64,000 nt of DNA. Origin: Tamarix chinensis. Its lineage: Eukaryota; Streptophyta; Magnoliopsida; Caryophyllales; Tamaricaceae. Both the position numbers and the translations under genes were made by a program. The stretch is from assembly GCA_030549775.1 (NCBI GenBank), contig CM060173.1, forward strand, positions 35,587,110-35,651,109, in the 5' to 3' direction. Each line of letters opens with the position of its first letter. Position 1 is the first letter of the stretch. Below the pieces are notes generated by a model. The model did no database searches. It was not told where the DNA came from and was given only the letters and a program-made list of their open reading frames with translations. Below, piece by piece: positions 17,438 to 28,500 of this stretch.

Positions 17438-18857
17438 AAAGTGTTTTGAAAGTTAAATTTAAGTTCTAAAATTTAATTTGAAGTATTTATATTTAGAAAA
17501 CCCATATATAGTATGAATTTATCAGAGTTTGGAGTGCTTCATTGATTACTATTGTTATATATTTTCCTAAGTAAATAATATAGGGTTATGTGATAACCAT
17601 ATCTCTACCTTAAAAATTGATTGATGTCTCAGGACTAATGTTTAGGATAATTTGAGGAGTTATTTGTTTGCCAAGCAGCCACAAGGATTGTCAAGCCTAA
17701 TAGGAGCTAAGGGAGTGTGATGGGGATTGGATTTGATATACTACATCATACCATCCACTATCCAATGAAGGGAATAAGGATCCCAATTTTCTCAAGGGAC
17801 AACTAAGAATTGTTGATAAGATCTTCCAAGAGACATAGAGTCGATATTAAAATGCTATGCCATATCATCCACTATCTATGAAAGGAATGAATAACCCACT
17901 ATTTTTGAGGTTTGAATAAACGTTTTTGATAAGATCTTTAATTTAATAAGATATCCCAAGAGACATAGAGTCAAGATCAATACTTATTTCTTAAAGTATT
18001 AGGCAAACATTTTGTTGACTAAGTATATGGTAGCTCACTTTGGACCTTTGGTAACATGAGAAGAGTTAGATATTCTTATTAAGACTAAGTTTCATTTGCC
18101 ACATGTTCAAGAGAGGAATTACATTGATTTCTTAGCTCTAAGGAAATATTATTTGACTATAACAGAGTATTAAGATAAAATTTTTGAGTTAAATAGATTT
18201 TTTCTAGACTAATAATGAATGAGAAATCATTGATTTTCTATTTTAAGAAGGGTATTTCCTTTTTAATTAGGGAATGACTATGAGGAGTTCCAAAAACTAG
18301 GATCAAGAATATTTTTATGTAGGTCTGATATATTAAATTGAATTAGGAGGTGAAGGAGCCTATGTAGGGTTGTAATGAGTGGAGATTTCAAAGTGGTTAG
18401 CTAAGTTGGTAGAAGAGAGTAATATATATAGGTAGGTAGAGCAAGATTAAGGTTTGCTGATCTTATTCTTTTCATGATCCTAGAGATCAATCAATGATAT
18501 GTGGAGGTGGGTTAATTTAGGGTTAACAAACTAATTGCAAATGATGCTATTATTATCATTAAAGAGAGTGTGATGGGAGCCCTATTGGTTGCTTCAAGTG
18601 TGAAAAGTTAGGATAGGAGTCTTTTGAGTGTTAGAGGGTAGGGTATGGCTTGATTCAGTAAATCATAATTTGGCAAATGTAGTTGATAAGGAGAAGAGAA
18701 CCTTAGACTCTAGGTATCAAGGAAGGTAGTGTTAGTGGAAGAGGTAGCCTTGTGCCTCCACATTAGAGTAATAGAGGAGAGTTTGATACCCTTGTTGCTA
18801 ATATAGATGTTCCTTTAGCCAATCTTTTGATTTTTATTAGTTAGGGAGAGGGTGGAG
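17438..18857 (+). pseudogene. Gypsy Gag remnant with zinc knuckle (broken)
   Basis: Scattered frames match a Tekay/Del-type Gag, the nucleocapsid precursor. About 18085-18260 reads LPHVQERNYIDFLALRKYY then LTITEY, like the conserved FLNLRQGxMTVxEY region. At about 18585-18630 a knuckle CFKCEKLG-stop-ESFEC keeps the CX2CX4HX4C spacing with the His codon replaced by a stop. Two related 120-base stretches (near 17745 and 17865, both with CATACCATCCACTAT-like sequence) precede it. Gag is cut at 18857 by the minus-strand element CRM-A; protease-like sequence resumes on the plus strand at 31034, which may be the same element. Confidence 0.7.
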
Positions 18858-20646
18858 TGTAAATTTTCTTATAGAATTGGATATTTGTATAGATGGAGCT
18901 TATGGGAGGTTTGGTAGTTGCAATTGAAGAATGATAAGGGGAATGTTCAATAAAGAACTGAGAAATAATTCAACAAGAAATTTAAACTTTTAATTTTTCC
19001 CATAATAGACATCTAAAGCACCCTATTTAAGATAAATCCATGTATTCTTAATTAGAATTATTCATGCAAAAAATAGAGAAAAATCCAAGTTCAATACTTG
19101 TATTACATTTCAAATGATTCAATTGTTGCTATAATGATCGACAACATGATGCAGGAAAAAACATTCAATAATTGGCATTCATCATTATGGAATCTTTTTT
19201 TTCATCATTTGAAAAAGATCTCCCTAAAAATTGATGAAAAATAGATAGTTACATTACTAGTAATAGATAGAACATACCATACAAGCTACTAGGCATATAC
19301 GTGCATGTGCATGGTTATGTGCATGGGGAAAATAATACACAGTTTGGATGTGCATATTTGTTGATTTATTTAGTTAATTAATTAATTATTAGAGTTAGAT
19401 ATTAGTTAGAGAATAATGTAGCATAAATCTACCTTTCTTAAGAATATTTTATATGCTTGTGTCTTTTAGCTATGTATCTTTTCAAGAATTATATATTTTA
19501 GATAGTATTTTTTAATCTGTAGCCTTGGCTATATAAAGCCATAGAAACCACAATTGGAGATTCATCATTGATTGAATTGAAGATGAATTCAAATCCCAAG
19601 TATTGAATTCTATGTGAGTTCATCTCAACTTCAATCGAATCGTTATGAATGATTAATCTTGAAACCCTCAATCTCTTCGTCTATGGGAATTATATATTTA
19701 GTATTATCTTTTCTAAAATCCATAACCCATGCCATTATTAGCCATATTCATTATCCAAACACATCCCAAAATCAAAACCCTAATTTGAAACCTTATCCAT
19801 AAGTTTCAAACCAAATCTTAATTTACCATTCGAAACCCTAACCCTAGTTTTAGAACTAAACCCTAACCCTAGCCCTAGTCCTAACCCACAAAGCCATCCA
19901 TCATCAAATCATCCTCATCCTCATCTCATCATTATCGAATCATATTCATCATCATCTCATCTAATTCAAATCATATTTATCATTAATTCATCATCATTGA
20001 ATCATCATCACCATATTCAAATCATCATCAACATTATTTTACAATATTTGAACATCCTCATACTTAATTCACCACTTTTGAATCATCCTCTTTTTAATTA
20101 CAACATAATTGAGCATTTGTTTTACATAATTTATGATTCCATATTCGCATACACATCACAACATGCATTACATAGGAAGCCATACATTGCTAACTAATAC
20201 ACTAAGATAGCCAAATGATACACTAAAGACTAACTAGCACACTAACTAGTAATAGCAAGGTAGCTATATCCTGTATGATACGTTAATCAAAAAATACTAT
20301 TTCAAACAAAGTAAAATAATTATTACATGAAAACAACTAATAAGAACCCTAATCTTAATAACGTTAATAACTAGGTATTTTGACTTGTGGACTTGCCTTT
20401 CATATATAATAGGTCCATTTGACGTGTAATATTTTGTAACACATGAAGCCTTACATATGTTAACATCTTAAAGTGGCTTGATCTTCTTCCTCTGAATCTG
20501 TTACATACCTACAAGAATGACTTAGATTAAACTAATTAACATTAGTTAAATCATTGATATCATTATCGAAGAATTATAATATAATTTGTTCCATAAGTAA
20601 GTATATTGAATCTTTATCTCATTGAAGATCTGTGGATGCTCCTACA
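18858..20646 (-). mobile_element. 3' LTR of CRM-A (minus-strand gypsy), split by a solo LTR
   Basis: It aligns with 29333-31033. Left outer part 18858-19146, insertion 19147-20158 plus its duplication, right part 20164-20646. On the minus strand it starts TGTAGGAGC and ends ...TTACA with a TG/CA pattern. Without the insertion it is about 770 bp, against about 720 bp for the other copy. No convincing 5-bp target duplication flanks the whole element (TGGAG left, TAAGG right), consistent with age. Confidence 0.8.
19147..20158 (+). mobile_element. Solo LTR, 1,012 bp, inside the CRM-A 3' LTR
   Basis: It starts TGATGCAGG and ends ACACATCA, and is flanked by a perfect duplication CAACA (19142-19146 and 20159-20163). 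Excision joins GACAACA to TGCATTACAT, which matches the uninterrupted sister LTR at 29600-29630. It has a TATA box GCTATATAAAG near 19530. A degenerate AACCCTA-rich stretch (19840-19890) and a CATCAT-rich tail (19900-20040) lie toward its 3' end. It shares layout and several short stretches with the insertion at 30016-30992, including the TATA region, TTCTATGTGAGTTCATCTC-like sequence and CTTGAAACC, so they belong to one family. A copia origin is likely but not proven. Confidence 0.85.
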
Positions 20647-21984
20647 TTAATTTACCCAAATTGAGAAGTTTTTTTTCCTCAAATTGACATCACTAAAGTA
20701 ATGAGTCAAATTACCAATATTTAATGTACTTAAAACACTACCATATTATTCTCGAAGCTCAAGTTTATAAGCACTTTCTACAAATGTTCTAACGATTTTA
20801 AATGGTCTATCAGTTCTTGGCATTAGTTTATATTTTTTTATATACGGAAATATTTCTTTTCATAAATATAACCAAACTAAATCATTAGGATAAAACATCG
20901 CTAAAGCGTGATGTTTGTTATCTTTTAACATAAAATATTAGTGGAGTGCGATGTTTGTTAGCATGATTTTAGCACCTTTCATTAGCTAATTTTATATTCC
21001 CCTTGATTTGTTGATGAAGCTTTTGGAATAAATTGACTCATTCGTTAGCCTCAAAGATTTTAATTTCACTTTTCTTCAAGGGTATCATAATCGCTAGTGT
21101 GTAGGGATTCACCCCATGCACAATCTCAATTGGACTTGAGCAGGTAGTAATTGAAGGACTTTGATTATAAGCAAATTATGTATGAGCTAACTTAATATCC
21201 CAAACTTTAGTACTTTTATCTACCATTACTCTCAACAAAGAGCTAATAATTTAATTTATAAATTATGTTTTCCTATTGGTCTGTGAATGATTTGAAATAT
21301 TGAATAACAACTTGGTTCCTAACATGTGCCATAAAATCTATAAAAATTAACTAATAAACTTGGCATCCTTATCTGAAATAATACTTTAGGAATGGCATAA
21401 ATTTTCATAATTTCTTTAAAATACAATTCAACAACATGTGTAGCATCATTAGTTTTATTACATGGAATAAAATAATCCATTTTAGAAAAGCAATCTACTA
21501 TAACCATAGCCTTTACCACTTCATGTTCTAAGAAACCTTAAGATAAATTCTATACTAACTCCATCCCATGGTTGAATAGGAAAAGGTAACAAACTTTTAC
21601 TCTTTCTATTAGAAACTCATCGATTTACTATAATATATATACCCTATATCATGCGTGGCTAATATAAATTCTCTTTTAATATCTCTAATATTTTTTTGAG
21701 TACCAAACTTTCCTACTATAGCTCTTCATGTACCTCTTTTATAAGTAAATCTTTTATGCTCATTATAGGTCTACAGAATTTATTAAGTGTAATTAAGAAT
21801 GCATCTTGTATTGTATAATTACCATGATGCCCATTTTCTTCACATACTCAACACTCCTCATTAAAATCTTCATCATTAGGATACAATTATTTTAGGATTT
21901 CAAAACCTATCAACTAAGTATTTAACATGACAAACAATATAGACCTTTAAGAGAGAGCATTGACTACTACATTTTCTTTGCCAT
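20647..21984 (-). pseudogene. CRM-A integrase, C-terminal half of pol (broken)
   Basis: On the minus strand, 21519-21319 reads IVDCFSKMDYFIPCNKTNDA then VVELYFKEIMKIYAIPKVLF, the integrase core of CRM-like gypsy elements (family form FSKMAHFIPCxKTxDA). At about 21960-21985 the frame reads GKENVVVNALS, the end of RNase H, and joins across the young insertion to the sequence at 25647. A polypurine-like G/A stretch (minus strand, about 20647-20690) precedes the 3' LTR. There are many stops and frameshifts and no intact domain. It is part of the same old element as 25647-28500. Confidence 0.85.
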
Positions 21985-21989
21985 CTAAG

Positions 21990-22028
21990 TGATACGGACC
22001 GCACTTCATCAACTACTCCTCTCCTTTT
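21990..22028. repeat. Left 39-bp terminal inverted repeat of the young element
   Basis: Begins TGATACGGACCGCACTT. It is the reverse complement of 25603-25641 with one difference at position 6 (C here, T there, in a CpG). The right copy is the authentic start of the element's LTR; the left copy takes the place where a 3' LTR end would normally be. Confidence 0.95.
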
Positions 22029-22104
22029 TGGGGACTAACAAAACAGGTACCACACAAGGGCTCATGCTTTCCCTAACATGACCTTTTTCAAGTAATTCAG
22101 TGAC
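22029..22104 (-). pseudogene. RT fragment downstream of the Gag-PR frame
   Basis: After a TAG stop that replaces a Gln-like codon, the same frame continues [16 protein letters not shown] then [11 protein letters not shown]. This is RT up to the conserved VPKKDG motif. The next bases leave RT and enter the inverted U3 copy, sharing the short stretch AAAAGGA with the expected RT sequence. Confidence 0.88.
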
Positions 22105-23628
22105 CTATTTTTTTAGTTCTTTAACCTCTTCTGGGTTGGCCCTATAAGCGGGGTGGTTGGGGATGCTGACTCCCGGAATGAAATCGATTTGATGTTCAAT
22201 GCCTCTAAGAGGAGGGAGGCCTTTCGAAACTTCTTCCAGAAATAAGTCTGAGAACTCAGAGAGAAGATTTTGGACTTCAAGGGGGAGAGAACATGAAGGG
22301 TCAGTGGAGGACACGAGGCAATGTTTGTAGATTAAGATGTAGACAGGCATGTTTAGAGAGAGGGCCTGCCCAACATCCCTTTTTTGAGCAAAAAGGTTAG
22401 TATGCGGTCCGTTGGCTGACTCGAGGCGGTTATCAACACTAGTGGTGGAAGGCATTTTTCTACGATTAAACTCATCCTTCAACTTGAGTTGGTCTTCCTT
22501 AACCTGAGAAGGTGAAAGAGGTGCCAGGGTGTACTTCCTATCATCCTTATAGACAGTGTATCGATTTTTGAATCCATCGTGTACGACTTTTCTATCGAAT
22601 TGCCAAGGACGTCCTAGGAGAGCATGGCTAACATGCATATGTACAACATCACACAAGACCTCATCCTCATATCTTCCAATTTGGATACTTAAGAGGACTT
22701 GTTTGTTAACCTTAACTTCCCCAAGCTCACTTAGCCACTGTAGTTTATAAGGACAAGAATGTTTAATGATTGGGAGGCCTAGTTTGTGGACCAGCTCGGT
22801 ACTGGCCACATTAACGCAACTCCCACTATCGATGATTAGGCTACCTTTAGTCCCATTGATATAGCAACGGGTGTGGAATAAGTTCTCTCGTTGATCGGAG
22901 GAGGGATCGGCCCTAACATTGGAGGCAAGGGACCTACAAATGACTAGAGACTTAGAAAGGGGATTTAAACCTCTAAGGAACCTTGCCATTGTGGCTTCTC
23001 GGTCCTCATCAATGTTTAATTTTGCTAGACACATCTCCATTTCCTTATAGTATTCATCTACCGTTTTTATTCCTTGTCTAAGGAATTGTATGCGTTGATG
23101 CAAATCCCGATGGTAGTGGGAAGGAATAAAACGTCGGCGCATTAGGGATTTAAACTCAGGCCACGAGGAAATAGGGGGCTCTCCGTAACATTCTCTTTCC
23201 CTAGTAAGCCTACCCCACCAAGAACTAGCGTAGTCTGTGAATTTAACAATGGCTAGCTTGATTTTTTTATCGTCAGGATAATCATGGCAATCAAAAACTA
23301 ACTCAATTTTTCTTTCCCAATCAAGATAGGCATCAGGGTCATTTTTACCATTGAAATGTGGGATTTTTAATTTGATACTTCCTAGGCCCCGATCATGCCC
23401 ATAATAATTTTGCCTATAGGTGCGATTAGGGTGGGGAGAGTGTGCATAACCTACCGATTCAAGATCATTTTCTACTTGCTGATTATTATTTCCAGGTTGG
23501 TTAATGGTCCTCTCGTTGTTCTGATTATTAGCCATTTCAGCCCTAAGTCCACGGACCGTAGCATCCATGGTATTAAGTCGTTCAAGCATTGTCCTAACCA
23601 TTTCAGCAATAGATTCACCCTTATCCAT
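22105..23628 (-). CDS. Gag-protease-RT(N) open frame, zinc knuckle deleted
   Basis: 507 codons from ATG at 23628. Residues 1-85: N-terminal region with a possible coiled coil, rich in Asn and Gln. Residues 88-228: Gag capsid-like region (KIPHFNGKNDPDAYLDWE, ASSWWGRL, EFKSLMRRRFIP, RFLRGLNP). Near residues 230-248 the capsid runs directly into a pre-protease segment (SSDQRENLFHTRCYI), so the CX2CX4HX4C knuckle and linker normally found here are absent: an in-frame deletion. Residues 250-365: retropepsin-type aspartic protease with catalytic DSG (267-269) and ALLGRPWQFDR. Residues 455-507: start of RT (LPPLRGIEHQIDFIPG). The ATG follows the leader. The frame ends at a TAG inside RT. With no integrase or RT core it cannot be autonomous. 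No host function is implied. Confidence 0.88.
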   Translation of the reverse strand: MDKGESIAEMVRTMLERLNTMDATVRGLRAEMANNQNNERTINQPGNNNQQVENDLESVGYAHSPHPNRTYRQNYYGHDRGLGSIKLKIPHFNGKNDPDAYLDWERKIELVFDCHDYPDDKKIKLAIVKFTDYASSWWGRLTRERECYGEPPISSWPEFKSLMRRRFIPSHYHRDLHQRIQFLRQGIKTVDEYYKEMEMCLAKLNIDEDREATMARFLRGLNPLSKSLVICRSLASNVRADPSSDQRENLFHTRCYINGTKGSLIIDSGSCVNVASTELVHKLGLPIIKHSCPYKLQWLSELGEVKVNKQVLLSIQIGRYEDEVLCDVVHMHVSHALLGRPWQFDRKVVHDGFKNRYTVYKDDRKYTLAPLSPSQVKEDQLKLKDEFNRRKMPSTTSVDNRLESANGPHTNLFAQKRDVGQALSLNMPVYILIYKHCLVSSTDPSCSLPLEVQNLLSEFSDLFLEEVSKGLPPLRGIEHQIDFIPGVSIPNHPAYRANPEEVKELKK

Positions 23629-24628
23629 TATACCCTATAGTCTAGGTGGAGGCCAAAAGATTGTCCAGTTTTAAGTCCAATTTCCCCTTCTTTTTTTTTA
23701 GGCAGGTAGCAACAAGAAGGAAAAAGAACGTCAAGTCATGCTTTCAACGAGAATGAACAGGAGTAATGCACAGAAAGCAACCAGGCATATACGAAACCAG
23801 GCAGGACGGAAGGAAGCAGCAAACACCCAAACAAGATACGAACGAAACGGGGAAGGGATTAGGGCTTACAGACCAGGAATAAAATTTACAAGGCTTCCCT
23901 AATTAAATACAACCATACTGAAAAGAAAGAAAAAGAAAAGAAAAAAAATGTATTACAGCGAGGCCTCCGCCAAACGCACCCTGGCTCGGGCGTTGAGTCA
24001 ACTTGCTCGGTTGAACGAGTTCCCAACCGATTTAGCACGGTCCAGTGAGTCCTGGGCGAGTTAAACCGATTCCGAAGCAAGTTCGGCCAATTTGGCTCCG
24101 ATTCACGCGTAACACGGTAATTCCACACATAATGAACCACAAGGTTCGTTTTTGACAGCAACAATTCCCACACAAAACAAGACAAAACGGGACAAAACGA
24201 GAAAGTAACATTCACGACAAGGAAAACAACCAGGGAAGGCATCCAAACGGCACACATAGATCATAGCAGTGAGAACACATCATCGGACGGGTTTTGACTC
24301 CGTCCTCAGAGATAAACCAAGTCAACATAACTTATCAGTCTTAGAGATATGAGTTCTGAAACGAGTTTACCCGAGTAGTCGACCCAGATGGGGGGGAAGT
24401 AGCCGAGACTGGCTGCGGCTTCGCGCGGTGGTAGCGCTGTAGCACCGCCTAAAGCCGCCATTGGGCCACCAACCCGGAGTCGTTCTGGCTTTGATCAAGG
24501 CGCACCAGTTTCCCTACCATAGAGAAACCCAAGGGTAAGTGTAGATCGAAGAACAGATGAGAGAAACAAAAATTATCGAAAAAAGTTCAGACTGAAGTAC
24601 ACCATTTGCGAACGCCGATCGAGCAACT
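23629..24628 (-). other. Leader (5' untranslated region) of the young element
   Basis: About 1 kb between the primer binding site and the Gag start. It is markedly richer in G+C and CpG than the surroundings, especially at 24360-24470 (GCTTCGCGCGGTGGTAGCGC). An A/T-rich purine stretch lies near 23920-23950. A 123-codon minus-strand frame at 23886-24257 has no recognised domain and is taken as chance. Confidence 0.7.
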
Positions 24629-24643
24629 TAAGCTTTGATACTA
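24629..24643 (-). other. Primer binding site of the young element
   Basis: The minus strand reads TAGTATCAAAGCTTA two bases after the LTR end, an initiator tRNA-Met type site (consensus TGGTATCA). Confidence 0.8.
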
Positions 24644-24645
24644 GA

Positions 24646-25641
24646 TGAAACGAACCCGACTAGCCGGATCGTACTCGATCCGTTAAACGGGGGTCGGGAA
24701 CGTACTCGTTTCCCCCCTGAACCGAAGTAATCTCCAAGCCAGACGTTGATACTTTAACGGATTTGTGCGCGAGTTTAACAAGAAAACCCAAGAAATTTCA
24801 TTCCAAAAAACCTTTAACCCTTACAAGCAAACCTCGCTCGTTATATATGACGGGAATCGAACACCGAAAAAAAGGAAGAGAGGGCAAGGGTGAGAAAACG
24901 GTTGACCTAAGGCCTCAGATTTGGTGTCAGGGACAAGATCCGGGGCAGGCAAAGGTGGACATGCGTCGATGGTGACCAGCAACGGTCGACGACAAGGCTG
25001 AACAGAGAAAAGGGGTCGAGCCACCAGGAGAGGAACAAAAGGAAAAAGGTGATCGGCGCTCCCCGATGGAAGAAGAGAGCTTAAATAGGTGGGTAACTAG
25101 GGCACGAGGAGTCACCCGTCGACTGGGTCGAAACTTGGGTTTGGGCTCAAGTTTTGGTTCAGTCCAACTTAGCTTAAAAGGAGGTTAACACAATTCTCCT
25201 ATTTTCATTAGATTCAAGAGGAGATTATAACGGGATAATACCGATCCTGAATCCAATGCAAATAGGGAAACAAGGACTAAGTTACCCATACTCATTTAGG
25301 CTCGGGGGCGGCCATTGACAACCAACTCCGCCTAACCTGAGACTATCAATGGGATTTCCAAAAATTAGGGTAAAATCATCATCGGCCACTACACACACAC
25401 ACTCTACAAAAATATTAATGTTCATGATTACACATGTTACACATTCAAGCCTAATTAGTTACAAAAACACAGTTCAAAAGTGCTTCCGCCCACGCTTGTT
25501 GCCTCCACTCCTCAATCTGGCTTCGGATCCCAACTTACCCTGAAGATGGAAAACGTGGAATTATATAAGTGAGGAGACAACAGGAAACGATTACCAAAAC
25601 GTAAAAGGAGAGGAGTAGTTGATGAAGTGCGGTCCATATCA
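24646..25641 (-). mobile_element. 5' LTR of the young element (about 996 bp)
   Basis: The minus strand starts TGATATGGACC at 25641 and ends TTCGTTTCA at 24646, two bases before the primer binding site. Candidate TATA boxes on the minus strand are TATTTAAG near 25083, TATATAA near 25563 and CATATATAACG near 24845; the first has the best spacing for a U3-R boundary. CpG is abundant, for example at 24610-24740. It has no partner LTR in the window. Confidence 0.8.
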
Positions 25642-25646
25642 CTAAG

Positions 25647-26795
25647 TTTTTGATAGAAAATACAAAGGATTATAATAAGTTTACCCACTTTACATGTCTA
25701 CAAAAAAATTTCTTTTAACTATGTAAGTCTTTCAAACGTTCATGATTAGAATGTAATAGAAAGGGTTTAGACCTCAAATGACTCCATGTCTATAAGCTAT
25801 GTATGATTGTCAACAATTCCTTATTATATATCAAATACTTCAATTTATCACCATTTAATTTTTCACTAAAGTATGCAGTAGGTGGTTTTTCTTGTGAGAG
25901 AATTCCTCCTATCCCTACCCCACTAGCATCGTAAGTTACAACAAAGAGTAGGTTAAAACTTGAAATAGATAACACAAGGTCATTGAATAATTGATTCATG
26001 AGGGTTTCAAAGGCTTTAATGGCTTCATTTTCTAATTAAATTTCCATTTTTTTTCATGACTAGAATAGTAGGTGTAGCTATAGTAGAGAAATCCTTAATA
26101 AATCTCTCACAGAAACTAGGAAACCTAAGAAAACTTCTCACTTGGTACATATCCTTAGGAATATTCCACTCTTGAATAACTTTTATCTTGATAGGATCAT
26201 TTTTAATACCCTCAATATTGACAATATAATTGAGGAAAACTATACATGGAAACATAAAATCACATTTTTCCAATTTCCCAGATAGTTTAGTTTCCCTTAG
26301 TTGGTTAAATAGTTCCTTAGATGCATAAGATGATCATTTTCATTTTTACTATATAAAAGTATGTCATCCAAATAAACTATAATGATGTTACCTAGTAAGA
26401 GACAAAGAATTTTAATCATTACTTTCATGAGAGAACTACGTGTGTTATATAACCTGAAAGGCATAACAACCCATTCATAAAGACCATACTTATCTTAAGT
26501 AAATTTTGGATAAAACACATGCACTACAAATTTCATCAGGAATAGGAAATATATGCTTGATAGTTATACTATTTTTTCTCTGGAAACTACTCACATAGGT
26601 GAGGTACTAGCTTTCTTAGGACAAATAATGTAGATACATAACAAGGACTCATACATTTTCTCACATAACCTTTATTCACTAGTTATTAGATTTTTCTTCA
26701 TAATTCCTTGGATTCTTCTAGATTACATTTATAAGTGGTTTGATTAGATGAATTGAGATTCTTTCACTACTATGGAAAAACAAACATCGTCCTCC
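25647..26795 (-). pseudogene. CRM-A RNase H and RT (broken)
   Basis: On the minus strand, 26273-26025 reads GIKNDPIKIKVIQEW then RFIKDFSTIATP, the end of RT and the connection region. 25999-25790 reads YDASGVGIGGILSQ then TAYFSEKL, the start of gypsy RNase H with its catalytic-region DAS motif. RT palm sequence is recognisable but badly broken between 26280 and 26760. Stops and frameshifts throughout. The RNase H end is found across the young insertion at 21984-21950. Confidence 0.85.
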
Positions 26796-27260
26796 TCAAT
26801 TTAATTAATCATTTCCTTTTCTTGTACGAATAAGATCTTTTTAATCTCGTGTGGTTGCACATAATCATATTGATGTGGTTTTAATTTATCATTCTTTTCA
26901 TCTTTAAGCATAATATATTCATTATTCACACCATCATAAGTTACATTTCTATCATATTTCCATGGTATTCCTAACAACATACCACAAGCATCCATAGTAA
27001 AAAAATTACCTAATACCTCATCATGGTAATCACTAATGCAAAAAGCAATCAAGGTTTGCTTAATTACCTTAGATACTTTTTCCTTATTAAGACATTGAAA
27101 TTAATATGGTTTAGGATGATTAGTAGCCACTAACTGTAGTTGTTTGACCATTATTTCACTTGCAACATTAGTACATGAAACACTATTTTAAAACCACACA
27201 AACCTTAATCACCGATTCTACATAAAGGTTTACACATTTTATCCTTTGTATATATTGATC
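26796..27260 (-). pseudogene. CRM-A protease region (broken)
   Basis: 27052-26801 on the minus strand reads ISDYHDEVLGNFFTMDACGM then LLGIPWKYDRNVTYDG. It corresponds to VLCDVV...LLGRPWQFDRKVVHDG in the young element, so the two are related lineages. The catalytic DSG part upstream (about 27150-27250) is disrupted. Confidence 0.8.
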
Positions 27261-28500
27261 ATTAAGTTGTATTTGCAATACCATTTGAAGTAAAAAAATA
27301 TAGATTACCATCTTCTTAATACATACTCAAGGTATAATTATTAGACTTTTTTTTCTAGGTCCTCATTATCAAAAAATGGTTCCATTTTCTCAATTTCACT
27401 TAAGGTCAAAACCCTTTTGTTAGGAAATTATTTAGGAAAATGACCATATCCTTTACATTCCAAACATTGATTATTAGATATCTCATTCACCTTGTATTTA
27501 CCTTTTTCATCTTGATTAGGGTTAATCTTTTTGTCATTAACCAACTAGGTATATGTCCTAATTTTTGATGTAGATATATTTGAATAGGTTTAGGGGGGTG
27601 TAGAAGCTGAACCATTAGTCTTATTATAGGCCTTAGTGGAATTAGCTTGTCTTTCACATTTTAAATCCAACTTAGTCAAATCATCATGAGGATCAAAGAC
27701 AAACATTTCTACTTTATCCCTAATCAAGTTATTAAGGCCACCTAAGTATCTAGCACATTTTTATTCCTTTATTTCTTGTATGTCACATAGGAGTGCTAGT
27801 CTCTCAATTTTCCAGCACACTCTTCTATACTATAAGTGCTTACCAAGAATAGTCAATTTGATATACATCTCTTACTTATACTCCTTATAGACAAATTTAT
27901 TCCTTAGGTGTTTCTTTAATTTCTCCCATGAATTGATTTTAATTTTGTCTTTCCTTTCTCGCGTTGCCTTATGTTTATCACACCAAACCCTAGAAAACAT
28001 TTTAAATTTGAGAGTTGATGTTTTACACTTAAATTTATCATCACACTCACTATAGGAATTAAAGCGATTGAGCTTGATACCTTTATCTTCAAAATGGTTT
28101 TACCTTGGTGGATCACTTGCATTTCCCTTTTGGTTATGGCTGAAGTCATTGGAGCCATTCTTTTGCTCCCTTTCTACATACTCCATTCAGTTGTTGATTT
28201 ACCCATCTTATGCTTATACTAACCTCCTCACCATGCCTTCTACTCGGTCATTTGTAGCATTTATTATGTTGTGCATGTGCTAGGGAGTTTTAGAATTGGC
28301 TAACTTGGATTTCAGCCTTTGGAGTTGGCTTTAATTGGAAGGAAGCTCTTGTAGTTGTGCATTAGTAGCATGTACACTTGATGCAAGTTGTTTAAGAGTG
28401 TCAAACATTATTTTCATGGACACTTCTTCACATTATTTTTATGGACACTTCTTCACCCATGATTATTATTCTTTCTAAATGAGGCTTCAACACTCCTTGG
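27261..28500 (-). pseudogene. CRM-A Gag (broken)
   Basis: On the minus strand a zinc knuckle lies at about 27475-27430 (CLECKGYGHFPK then a stop, the last Cys lost). Upstream (27600-28160) are Gag frames broken by stops, with a KKIKS-like basic stretch. The Gag start was not located with confidence. Gag forms the particle core and binds element RNA through the knuckle. Confidence 0.7.

Larger units (their letters stand above)
21990..25641 (-). mobile_element. Young CRM-like gypsy insertion with inverted U3 ends (3,652 bp)
   Basis: It is flanked by a perfect 5-bp duplication CTAAG (21985-21989 and 25642-25646). Removing it plus one duplication joins the CRM-A RNase H frame, SIKNLDGKENVV. On the minus strand it has one LTR (25641-24646), a primer binding site, a leader of about 1 kb, the Gag-PR-RT frame (23628-22105), a short RT remnant, and then an inverted copy of the first 39 bases of its LTR. 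It has no 3' LTR, polypurine tract, RNase H or integrase. It is rich in CpG and has long intact frames, unlike its host element, so it is the youngest large insertion here. Confidence 0.9.

Noticed and set aside
19840..19890. AACCCTA-rich stretch resembling plant telomere repeat
   Set aside because: Irregular spacing and only a few units, inside an LTR; not an interstitial telomere array.
23886..24257. 123-codon minus-strand frame in the leader of the young element
   Set aside because: No retroelement or host domain, upstream of the real Gag start and in a GC-rich leader; probably chance.
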